A stretch of DNA of 64,000 nucleotides from Lateolabrax maculatus (lineage: Eukaryota; Chordata; Actinopteri; Acropomatiformes; Lateolabracidae), in NCBI GenBank assembly GCA_031216445.1, contig CM062202.1, positions 19,491,501 through 19,555,500 on the forward strand, read 5' to 3'. This document shows positions 39,530-48,984 of the stretch, piece by piece; position 1 is the stretch's first letter, and each line of letters starts with the position of its first letter. Both the position numbers and the translations under genes were made by a program. The notes below the pieces were generated by a model. The model was not told where the DNA came from. It searched no databases and saw only the letters and a program-made list of their open reading frames with translations.

Positions 39530-40340
39530 AGGTGTCATTCAGAGAAAAACAGACAAAGAGACAAAGAAACACAGAAGAAGAGTGGCAGAGGGAGAGGGGG
39601 ACAGAGCCCTCACACTTAACACTGAGAATGTGTGATTTTTCTCTAGCACATTTTCTTCAGAGTCCCGGCACATCCAGTACAAGACTATTCTTAAACTACC
39701 CCTCCTCCACCGGGGCATCATGCTCTCACATATTTCACCCTTTCCCTGACAAAGGCTATGGTTCTCAATCACACTGCATCTCACAGCAAATGAATAATGA
39801 GATTTTCTTTTTCTTTTTAAAACAGAAGGAGAGGGGGGGCGTTAGCCAGAGAGGGAAATATGTGGCTCTTCAAGGTGAGGAGCGAAATCAAGAGCGGAGG
39901 GAAGAATGTGAGGGACGCTGGACACTGTATAGATTGGATAGGAGGAGGAATGGGAATGAGGTGGCGCGAGGAGATGGACGAGGTCCCAGACAAGTTTGGC
40001 CTGGGGTGAATGTGTTCCTGGAGACTATCTCCCAGATCCTCCTGACTGGTGCTGCGTCATCTGTCATTGGCAGGAGAGGTGACAGCGAAAGAAAAGGTGC
40101 CCTAGATGCGCCAACAGCACAGTCAGGACGGAGAGTATCTCGCAACAGCTTCCCCTCTCCTTGTTCTCCCTCTCTAGCTTGCTCGATCTGGACCATTTAT
40201 TTCTCAAAGTCGAGAGAAAGAACTGCTCAGTGCCTCTGCATGTGGACTGGCTCTCCTCTCCGCTCCTCTCTTGCTCATTCCCTCATTTTCACGCTCTCTT
40301 TCTTTCTCGCTCTCTCGCAAGATAGCTGCGTCTAAGTATA
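39530..40340. other. GC-richer, purine/pyrimidine-skewed block
   Basis: The left half is purine-rich on the plus strand (GAGA, GGAGG words) and the right half pyrimidine-rich (CTCTC, TTTCTCGCTC). It has more CpG than its surroundings. It holds the longest open frame of the window (267 codons, 39532-40335), but the composition is biased, residues 95-99 are a run of Phe, and no domain is visible. It could be an alternative promoter or leader exon, since it lies only 2-3 kb inside the inferred first intron. A coding role is unlikely. Confidence 0.3.
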
Positions 40341-41632
40341 TGACTCTTATGGCCACAACTCCCCTCTGTCCCCCTGTTCATAAAAACGAGATTGTTTTCC
40401 GCAGCTTTCTGCTGACACCGACTCGGCACATAAACAGAGCCGTAATTTGTACAACAACAGTAAGCTACAGGGAAGCACTTTTTTCTCCCCAGAGGCATGC
40501 ATAGAGGAGGTAGGTTGTTATCCCCTGTTTACCTGGCAGGGAAAGCAGTATTTTATATTATGGTAATAACCAACTGTGCTGAAATGCACAGCTATGCCAT
40601 CTCATTCTGCAATCGCCTCATTCCAGCTGGTACTGTCTGAGATATGGTTTTGGTTGTTCCTAGAACTGTGGCTAAGCCTGTGATGGTATGTCAATGAAAA
40701 TGTGATGGTTACAGAATGAGAGTCCAAAACAAAGTGTTACTGCATGTCAATAAATCAACCCGCCTTTGCTGTTTTACTGTCTAATATAATTTGGATGTTA
40801 TTTATGCACTACATTTGCAAGAATGGAAACACAGTACAATACAGGGCAGTAGAGATACAGTAGAAGTCAGATGTGGATACATAATCTAGCAGATGCTTAA
40901 CAGAGTGGAGGAGAAGAGACTAATGTCTGATCATGTGTTGCTGCATCACAGTAAGCACAGATGGTGCAGAAAGACTTGACAATGAAATCAGTGGAACAGA
41001 ACACAGCAAAGCAGCAACATGAGGAACAGTTGCAGCATCTAACAGCCCCATGTCTGATGTATTATAACTGCCCCGTAACAAAAGCTACGACCTAGAGGGA
41101 AAGCTTTCATTGCTTTGACTCATTCCATGGTACTCCATGGTCTGGGTATACACAGCCTGTCACTTCCCAGGTCATACACAGCCATAAAGAAAGCAGACGG
41201 TAAAGCTGACATCCTCCCGTTAAAGTACGGGAGATGCTGAGAGGGGATTAGAAGCTTCATCATTTCAGCTAGTTTCAAATTGCTCTGTCTTGATATCATT
41301 ATTGTTTCCCTGTTTCTACGCGAAAAAAGAGTCAGCAGAAAAATGTAATCACAGAAAATAGTTGTATTTGATGAGTAGTGTTTCTTTTTTTCCTTTCTTC
41401 CGTGTGGGCTATAAATCAACATGTGGAACAGCTGAATTCCGTGCCGTAGAAAATGATCTTGTTTACCAAGTTTCATTTGTTGCCGCTGTGCCAGCAGCGT
41501 GTTACAGACTTTGAGCTGTCAATTTCAACACAACGTGTCAGCAAACTGAGATCTCACATTGGAGAAGACTGGATTTTGCCGTTTCCGTGCCGTTTTTCAA
41601 CAAAAGGTTATAACTCCCTCTGGGAAACAACT

Positions 41633-41659
41633 ACACACACACACACACACACACACACA
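41633..41659 (+). repeat. (AC)13 microsatellite
   Basis: Uninterrupted AC run about 0.9 kb inside the inferred first intron. Confidence 0.95.
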
Positions 41660-41908
41660 TTCATTCAGTTAGTGCCCTCCTTAGAATGTAGTCCAAGTTG
41701 ATGGGGTCAAATTTTGAAAAGGGCTGGTGGATGTGTCACTGACCCCGACCCTGCGGAGCGTAAAACCAGGGCGCTCGTTGTGGACCGGACGTGGCACCAT
41801 GAGCTGACAAACATCCACTGTCTGTTTCGGCTCTGTGTGAGTGCGTATATCACACAGACGCCACAGAGGTGGAGTTGTACTTTCCTCACCCCTATTGTTT
41901 TCCAAAGA

Positions 41909-41922
41909 CAACCACCTGGTGG
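41909..41922 (-). promoter_or_regulatory. CTCF-like motif near the inferred gene start
   Basis: Minus-strand CCACCAGGTGGTTG matches the CCASYAGRKGGCRS core at 12 of 14 positions and shares orientation with the 21.1- and 30.1-kb sites. It lies 0.6 kb downstream of the candidate first coding exon. The CCACCTGGTGG centre is also a near-palindrome containing an E-box (CACCTG), so a bHLH or Snail-type protein is an alternative binder. Confidence 0.35.
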
Positions 41923-42552
41923 CAAGCTGGGGAAACAACTAATCCATCCTCATTCTGTCCACACACCGACTGTCTAGGAATTAAAATAACACCCGCAGAT
42001 AATGTCTAAAGGGCTAGAACTGCCAAGCTATACTCATGAGACTGCCTTCTGAAGCACTCCACTGTTAACTTTTTCTATTTCTTTTCTTTTGACCAGACCC
42101 CCCATAGTTGGGACTCAATGGGGAAAGGGCTGTCAGTTCAAAACAATGTGACTCAGGAGTGAACGCTTGACTGAACTGGACTGGGGTTAGAGGGCTTTGT
42201 TTGTGTGTGTGTCTGCGTGTGTGACAGGAATATCAAGCCCACATAGAAAGTATTTAACTTGTCTGGTCTGAAAGCTATAACAAAGTGCTGCCGGAGAAAG
42301 GTGGAGGCTATATCTACTCGCAGCTCCTTAACCCCAGGACAGCCACACAGACTTTCCCCTTTCTCTTTTCCATCAGACATAACAGTGCACTTGGGAGCGC
42401 TATATCATAAGCAGTTAAAAGCACAAATGGTAGGACAAGCTCAGACATCACAGCAAGATGAATTCAGAGACACAGCTCCCAGCCGGCAAGCCACACAGCA
42501 ATCACGAGCACGCGAGATGTGATGAATAAGCAACTTAATCTGGGAAACTTAC

Positions 42553-42620
42553 CATGTCCGGAGATCCACAGGAGCAGAAGGACCCAAGGGATCATGACTG
42601 GGGAGTGGACAGGGCAAAAC
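42553..42620 (-). CDS. Putative first coding exon: signal peptide, gene continues leftwards
   Basis: Seen: on the minus strand an ATG at 42595-42593 opens MIPWVLLLLWISGH plus one base of a Gly codon (GGN), followed by a perfect GTAAGT donor at 42552-42547. The exon therefore ends in phase 1. An acceptor-like TTTTTCGTAG ends at 42621, so the exon would start at 42620 with 25 bases of 5' UTR. The peptide has a hydrophobic core and no charged residue, as in a signal peptide. Known: signal-peptide exons ending in phase 1 are usual in genes for immunoglobulin-type and other extracellular modular proteins. Inference: this is the start of a secreted or membrane protein whose next exon lies beyond the left edge or was missed in the intron. 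The ending ISGHG resembles the ISGQG end of the MDGA2 signal peptide from memory, a tentative link only. An in-frame upstream ATG at 42673 would give a longer N-terminus with the hydrophobic segment about 27 residues in, and it lies before the candidate acceptor, so I preferred the inner ATG. Confidence 0.5.
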
Positions 42621-42769
42621 CTACGAAAAACAGTGGGCGAGTGTGAAATTGAAGTTGGCAGGCACAAACACATGCACGAGATGAGACAGTGCTCCTCTGT
42701 GCTGCTGGGGTGGGGGGGGGGGGGGGGGGGGGGGGACGCTGGAGCCCCTCAGTGGTGTCTCCTTTTTAC
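42621..42769 (-). other. Possible short intron in the 5' UTR of the 42.6-kb gene
   Basis: On the minus strand CACTG followed by GTAAAAAG gives a possible donor at 42769-42768, and a T-rich tract ending in CGTAG gives a possible acceptor at 42622-42621. The intron would be about 149 bases, a common size for small fish introns, and would carry the 24-base poly-C tract (poly-G on the plus strand). If it is not spliced, the whole stretch is 5' UTR and includes the upstream in-frame ATG at 42673. RNA evidence would be needed to choose. Confidence 0.25.
42712..42735 (+). repeat. Poly-G tract, 24 bases
   Basis: An uninterrupted run of 24 G on the plus strand, preceded by TGGGGT. It is C24 on the inferred coding strand and lies between the GA-rich upstream region and the signal-peptide exon. 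It can form a G-quadruplex on the template strand. Homopolymer length is error-prone in sequencing, so the exact count is uncertain. Confidence 0.9.
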
Positions 42770-43072
42770 CAGTGGAAGGCTGGTAGTCTGTCTTCAGTCC
42801 CACTCTTCTTCTGCTGGTTCTTTCTCTTCTCTGTCTCTCTGTGTGTCTCCTTCCTCTCTGTGTCACTCTTCAGAGTTGCCGGCGGTCAGCTCTGCCTCGC
42901 ACGCTCTCTTGTTGATGTGAGCTTGTAGACTTTCTGTGTCTTCGCTGCTGACTCCGAGCACACACACACGCTCACTCAGTCTCCCTCGCTCGCACGGTTT
43001 CTCGTTGCCCATCCATTCTCAGTCTCTTCAGCCCTCACTTGCCCCCCCCTCCTCCTTCTCTTTCTCTCTCAT

Positions 43073-43073
<1 letters not shown>

Positions 43074-43112
<39 letters not shown>
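43074..43112 (+). repeat. (CT)n microsatellite
   Basis: About 19 uninterrupted CT units within the pyrimidine-rich stretch upstream of the candidate exon. It reads (GA)n in the inferred sense strand, where GAGA-type and nuclease-sensitive structures are known in promoters. Confidence 0.95.
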
Positions 43113-43115
<3 letters not shown>

Positions 43116-43170
43116 CTACCACTCACACAGCAAACACAGTCAGGGGATAGAGCTCCACAACTAGACTCCT

Positions 43171-43282
43171 CCCTCCCTCCCTCCGTCTCTCTCTCTCTCT
43201 CTCTCTCTGTCTATCTCCCTCTCTCTCTCTCTCTCTGTCTCTCTCTCTGTCTCTCTCTCTGTCTCTCTCTCAGCCTCTCCGC
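43171..43282 (+). repeat. CT-rich compound microsatellite
   Basis: A run of CCCT units followed by (CT)n interrupted by repeated GTCT steps. The interruptions recur at short regular spacing, giving a diverged higher-order pattern. It produces spurious Ser/Leu-rich frames on the plus strand and Arg/Glu-rich frames on the minus strand. Confidence 0.9.
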
Positions 43283-43490
43283 CTGGCTGTCTGGGTGGCT
43301 GTGGCTGAGTGTGAGGCTGGGAGACTCTGGTCCTCACTCTGGGAACGGGAGCTGCCATGGGAGAAACAGAGAGTGTGCAGTTCCAATTAGAATGAGAATA
43401 GGAGCGACTTGGCCTCTATAGCTACAAATAACACAGACATCCACAAAACAAAAAGTGCAGTTTCACCCCTCCTCCTAGTGAACACCCCTG

Positions 43491-43500
43491 CCTTATTTGG
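43491..43500. promoter_or_regulatory. CArG box (possible SRF site)
   Basis: CCTTATTTGG fits the CC(A/T)6GG consensus exactly. It lies roughly 0.9 kb upstream of the candidate start codon on the minus strand, just beyond the GA-rich stretch. Serum response factor binds such sites. A single 10-base match can occur by chance, so function is inference from position. Confidence 0.35.
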
Positions 43501-43509
43501 CTTCTATGG

Positions 43510-45910
43510 ATGGCACTGAATTTTAGAACCCATGAGCCGCCTTCCTTGAGAATTAGCATTCATGACCAAAGCTGTAGTATTCATTCGTATCCAATTTTTT
43601 TATCAGGGGCGAATTACATTCATAGTCACTCACTCAAGGAGCCATGATGCAAGACGTCATAAAGTGCCTGAATGTACTGCATACTTAGTACCAAGTTTTT
43701 CTGCTTATGCCTGTTAAATATTTAAAAGGGGGCATTTCCTCCTTCTGTTATGTTCCAGACCAGGCTAGGTCCGCGTATAAAAGAGAGCACTAAATATCTT
43801 GCACTATAAAAACCCAATGTTCTACAGTAGAAGAATGTAAAGGGCATGGTAGAAATGTATCAGTTATTTTAAAACTTATACATTTAAAAATCATTTGTAC
43901 CTTAAATAAAATAAAATAAAGTACCATTAAGTTAGTAACTTTACTTCCTTATTATAAATAAATCCCTTTTTTCCCTCCTTGATGATTACTATAAAGTAAG
44001 TCTCAGGTTGTCGTGGTTATAGGTGGGAATGGTTTGTGTCCTTATCTTACTATGTGGGAATTCTGTATTTGAGTTGAAATATAGTATATACAAAATGAAT
44101 TTCATAAGGAACAGAATGTAGAATCTTTTGGATACAAAAATAATCATCTTTTTTTTATTCTTATTATTGATTTCATTTACCTCCTTTTGTGTTTGGGCAT
44201 TTTTCTTGTTTCATTTTAAACATTTTAAGTAAAGAATGTCCAGCATGATGTTTTAGCCATGCTATCTACACGGCTCCAGGCGTGGCAATGTCGGTCCACC
44301 TCTTTGGTCGAGACTAAAATATCTCAACAAAATATTTTGTTTGGTTGTTATTATAACCATTGCTATTTATTATTATTGATTATACTGTCTTTTCATATTT
44401 ATATAGTTTTCATTTATTCTTTCGAAACATTTAAGGCAAATCAGGTCATACCTGAATTTCTTTCTTTTTTTTGTAATCTAAAAGAGATAAAGCCTCTTAA
44501 ATCACTGGCAAAATATCTTTAAGAGCAAACAGCACACTTCCCCTTTGATTTAGTTATTCTAGACATTCCAACACCCAGATGGCTTCATTAACATATCAAA
44601 AATCTAGAAATAAAAAATATAATTCTCTCTGTCTTATAAATAATGATTGACAAATCAAACAAATCTGGACTAGAGGGAGATACCTTCTATTAATATAAAA
44701 TGTATAGTAATGCACAGTACCTCTAGATCAGAGCTCTGATAATGACACAGTAAGTACAGCATGAGTGCTTAGCCTACGTCACATCAATTTAATCTATCCC
44801 TTTGACTTCTTAATCTAATCAAAGGGCCAAAAGATGACAGGTGGTCTTTTCATCAGTGCAACTAACAGCTACACACAAAAACAACCCCACTGTGGCCGAA
44901 CCAGAGGATAACAGATTTGCATTCTGCCTAAGAACATGATGAGTAGGGGCAAAGAATAACAATGGAGCTTATGTGCTTGAAGGTTGAGCAATGAGGGTAA
45001 ATGAGGTAAACAGGCAAACAAAATTGAGATCAAAATCCTACAATGAAGAGGTTAAATCTGATCTGGACGAATTTTAAGTGTAATTTCTAGACAGGGTTTT
45101 TCCTAAAAAGGACCTATCTTTGTTAGCTGGAACCTGCTTGTCATTCAAATGTCATAACAGATACAGTACCTGTAACAACACCAGTGTTTTACTATTTTTA
45201 TAGGAGCAACATTCCTCAGCCAGTCTGAGAGACTGAACACAAATTACATAAAAAAAGAGACAACCTCAACAACATGTTTTGTATCACATTTTCCATGTTT
45301 TTGTGTCCTAACCCAGGCAGAGGCGAAACATTAAGAGATGTGAAGTCTAGTAAAGGGCTCATACACGGTTAAACCCACAGTGCACCCACAGGGGGCATAA
45401 TCTTAAATGACTCGGGAGACAAGGCACTCTTCTGTTTAAGAGCCTCTTTATACCAGCTATGACCATAATCCACAGTCAAAAAGACATGCTCAGAAGAAGG
45501 TGAAAGTGTGCAAAAACATACAAGGATTATAACAACAGTCAGTGCTGCCTCTAAATCACCCATACGCTTAATTGCAGGTAATCTCTGTAAGAGGGATGCG
45601 TTATAAAAGTTAGTTCAAGGTCATTATGCCCTGCACTGATAATTGATTTAACACGGTTTATGTGTGTTTCATATGTATTCATAAGAAAAGCTGCAATTGC
45701 AAGGACGCTCTCCCAATCATATCCTATAACTCTGTGATTGATATATTCCATGTCAGTATTGTAGTAGTGGGTGTTGGTTATCTTGTGGCTGCCATCAGCT
45801 GGAATTCAATCACCACATGTTAAAAACTAGTGATGTAGCCTACATTCAAATGTTGTCTACTTCGGTATTCCACTGTGATCATCAATGTTGATCACATTTG
45901 GATTGATTAA
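43510..45910. other. Gene-free AT-rich DNA
   Basis: AT-rich flank to the right of the inferred promoter. The open frame at 44259-44522 is anonymous. No repeat family was recognised. Confidence 0.45.
43776..43809 (+). promoter_or_regulatory. TATA-like pair facing right
   Basis: TATAAAAG at about 43776-43783 follows a small GC-rich patch (TCCGCG), and a second TATAAAA follows near 43806. Both face right, away from the minus-strand gene. They could mark an upstream antisense transcript or be chance AT-rich matches; no reading frame of interest follows. Confidence 0.15.
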
Positions 45911-45918
45911 AAAATACT

Positions 45919-46200
45919 AAGGCCCCTATCTTACACCTGGTGTAAAGTGTCATTGTTAGAATAGACCAAAGTTGTTGGTCTTACAATGAGGTGTGGTCAG
46001 GCACATTGTTATTGCTCTCTTGAGGCAGTGGAAAGTGATTGCGCCATTGACCAACCAAAACCTTGTCTAAAGTCGGGGCATTCTTTGCGGCATGTTGTGT
46101 GTAGCATAACTTTGCCATGTGTCATGGCTGTCTCTCGGACATATATGAGGACACATTACATACAACATGCAGAGGGGGGACATACGAAGGTATAATGCTG
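45919..46200 (+). mobile_element. Probable MITE fragment, 5' end only
   Basis: Begins AAGGCCCCTATCTTACACC followed by TGGTGTAA, which I recognise as the end sequence of a fish MITE family usually assigned to PIF/Harbinger. The following text (GTCATTGTTAGAATAGACC) fits the same family. The matching inverted right end (ending GATAGGGGCC) is not found downstream, so the copy seems truncated, or its end was replaced near the minisatellite. The right boundary is approximate and the class assignment comes from memory. Confidence 0.45.
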
Positions 46201-46424
46201 AACTGCATGGGCCAACTAACCCAAACATGCCAGAAGCAAGGGCACTGAGGGATCTGGCAGAAGAGCTCCATCCTCTGTAGCCTGGTAAGCAAACTGACTG
46301 GCTTCATACAGGGATGATTGCATTTAATTTTATTTCACATTGATTTTACTGTTTTTTAAATAAGTATGATTATTGTCTACCTCTCCACATGATTAAAACA
46401 ATTTCAGAACAATTTCGGAGAGAT

Positions 46425-46845
46425 AGTACGCAAGCGAGAAACGAGTTGCGGCGCGAGAGAGGTTGAAGGTGAGAACGAGGTACTGCGCAAGAGAGATAAA
46501 GCTATTGTGTGCGAGAGAGGATGAGTTACCGCACAAGAGAGGGTGCAAGTGTGCAAGCTAGAATGAGTTACCGCGGAAGAGAAACTAAGCTATTATTGTG
46601 GACGAGAGAGGATGAGTTACCACGTGAGAGGTTGAACGTGCACGAGCGAGAACAAGTAACCACACGAGAGAGACCAAGGTATTATTGTGCGTAAGAGAGG
46701 ATGAGTTACCGTACGAGAGAGTTTGAAAGTGTGCGAGCAAGAACAGTTTACCGTATTGCGAGGGTGAGAGGATGAGTTACCATGTCAGAGAGGTTAGAGG
46801 TGCCTGAGAGAGACCGAGTTATTAATGCGCGAGATAGGATGATGG
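46425..46845 (+). repeat. Diverged minisatellite, higher-order period near 90 bp
   Basis: Seen: the phrase GAGAGGATGAGTTACC starts at 46515, 46606, 46695 and 46766 (steps of 91, 89 and 71 bases), with a decayed copy near 46825-46840. Between them lie related subunits ending in ATGAGTTACC, GAACAAGTAACC or GAACAGTTTACC, and a CTATTATTGTG phrase that occurs once per long unit. The array is thus built from roughly 30-base submotifs grouped in threes. It is GA-rich and unusually rich in CpG for this AT-rich neighbourhood. One open frame crosses it (46509-46694), rich in Arg and Glu, and is an artefact. Confidence 0.9.
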
Positions 46846-46849
46846 GGTG

Positions 46850-48900
46850 CACTCCCATTGGGCCATGCAACTAAACCACACGTTTGGTGGGCCTGATTTA
46901 CTGCTGCTTGCTTTAGACAGATACTTGAAAGTACTACACAAATAACTATCTTGTAACTTAATTTTCGGTTTTTACAGGGTTTTATATGGCACAAAGCCAC
47001 AATTAAATTAGGGCAGCCAGCAGTTTCTCCTCAAGTCTTTAAGCCTGCATGTCAAAGCTCAAGGAACACATGTTGCACTGTACAGCAAAACAGTAGCTTA
47101 ATTATTAATTAATTAGGTTGGGTAATTCAACAATCCAAAATTAGCTATTATTATTAGCTATTTAGAGAACATGAGTAATGCTTTATGAAACTTAATGTTA
47201 AATTGTTTGTGGAAAATATAATACTCAGCATGGATAAAAAATTAAAAAAATAATTAATTGAATTAATACATTCATTGTAACTTTTGTGACACTATGGCTG
47301 TCATGGGGGGAAAAAAAGAGAGCTTTAAAGTGTCAAAGCTGTACTGCTTGCTTTTTTTTGTTCCATGCCACCCATGAAATCTTTTGCCTCCTCCCTATTT
47401 CTGCACCAGATGAAATGCAAAGTCTCATCCTTATCTCATGCTCAAAAAGTGACACATTAAGATGATGGACAGGCACTCTGTTTTTGAGCTAAATAGAAAG
47501 TGACATATCTGTTTATTTCTCCTGGGCCTGCATATCCGCTGTTGAGACACCGAAAGGTCTGAAACACTGCTACCGGTGAACGTGTTTGTGTCCCAATGTG
47601 CATGTGTATGTTAAGTGTGTGTTACCATCAGTTTGTATTTTGAAATTAGCAAATCAGCCAGTTGTCTTTCAATGAAGGACATCTACTCAATCTTTGTCAG
47701 TCGGATGATTCCCCAGAGATGCTACATCTCTAGCCCCGATGTCTCAGATACCCATTCTAATCAAATCTGCAAAGTGGAAGAGCAGAGGCTCTAAATGAAT
47801 GGAATTAAACAGTATGGAAAGGTGTTGGAGGGAAGCTGAAAGAGTGACGATATCTCATTTTCATCCAGAGCACATTTTAAGACAAGGAGCCTTGTTGGGA
47901 GACACAGGATGCTGGTGGCACACTCTTCATTTACATTTCATTTAGTATTAAGTGGAACACAATGTGAATATATTTGTTGTTATTATGTAATTTCAATCGG
48001 ATTACTGTGTAGTATAAATTAACATGTACTTCCAATCAACATTTCTTTCTTCATCAGATCTGACCCTGATTTTTGGCTTTAGTAATGACAGCCAATTTTC
48101 ACAATGACAGTAAAAATGGAACATTTTAGATTACATGTTGACTATATTTTGATCACAAATGGGGAGCTAGAGTGCTAAGAAGCCCACAATGTCACAGTTG
48201 GAAAGCTTTTCACAAAGTCAATGCAGAATTTCTTTGCAAACATGTCCTTTTGTTCATGTAAACTGAACAAATTTATTTTCCAAAGCAAGTATACAGCCTG
48301 CTTAAGCCTGGAGCTCTTCTCTGACTCAGTCAAGTTCACAGTGCTACAGGGTCATTTCACTCTTCCCCATTTGAATTTCATCTTAATTGCATGTGGACTT
48401 GAGGTTTTTACATGGTATGCAAAATAGTGGTATAGATTTGTTTGCCATGCTCATCTGGAGAGAGGTAAAGAGCAAAGGTCAGCAGTATGCACCTCAAGAA
48501 AGCCTGTCAGGTGTCACAGGGCTTTGCATAAATTAAGCTGGATTCCCTTCTTGAGAAGGAAATGGGTACATGTTGTTTTACATCTGACAGATTGACCATC
48601 GACATCTTCATTGCATGCATTACCCCTGCTGCTTTTCTTCCTTGACATTGTGTGCGGTAAATAAAAGCAGTGTGCTGAACTATCGGAATGCCCTTAGGCT
48701 TGAAGAGGACTCTCCATATGTCAATGGAAAAGAATTTAATACATATCAAATATCAAGCCAAGAATGCATGTATTCCTATCACATTTTGTAGACCAGTGTG
48801 TCTGTATGTACAGAGGTTGTTCAGGTGCCTCCTAACTCTAAGGATTAAAAGGTCCAATTTCGGAAAGCAAATATCTAAGGTTAGGGAAATTAATTGGGTC
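46850..48900. other. Gene-free AT-rich DNA
   Basis: Holds TTAATTATTAATTAATTAGG near 47099-47118 and a second AT-rich patch near 47240-47270. No gene or transposon was recognised. Confidence 0.45.
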
Positions 48901-48903
48901 AGG

Positions 48904-48980
48904 AAAAATTGATTTTAATTAAATTTAAATTTACCTTCAATTTAGAATTGTTAAAAATCCAATTAAAAAATCAATTTTTT
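48904..48980. repeat. AT-rich inverted repeat
   Basis: AAAAATTGATTTTAATT at 48904-48920 pairs with AATTAAAAAATCAATTTTT at 48961-48979, with a 2-base bulge and a 40-base loop. It could be the relic of a small foldback element or a chance AT-rich hairpin. Confidence 0.6.
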
Positions 48981-48984
48981 TGGA

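Larger units (their letters stand above)
42770..43420 (-). promoter_or_regulatory. Probable 5' UTR/promoter region, GA-rich on the minus strand
   Basis: This stretch is markedly pyrimidine-rich on the plus strand (GA-rich in the inferred transcript). It includes long (CT)n tracts and is less AT-rich than the surrounding DNA. It lies directly upstream of the candidate signal-peptide exon. GA-rich leaders and promoters are common at vertebrate neuronal and developmental genes. No TATA box was seen on the minus strand here, so the start site cannot be placed. Long open frames on both strands across the tract, including a 161-residue Leu/Ser-rich one on the plus strand at 42936-43421, come from the low-complexity repeat. 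Confidence 0.35.

Noticed and set aside
39532..40335. 267-codon open frame as a protein-coding gene
   Set aside because: Composition is low-complexity (Arg/Glu-rich then Ser/Leu-rich), there is a run of Phe from a T-rich tract, no domain is visible and a shorter frame overlaps on the other strand.
42936..43421. 161-residue Leu/Ser-rich frame
   Set aside because: It is a direct translation of the (CT)n tracts.
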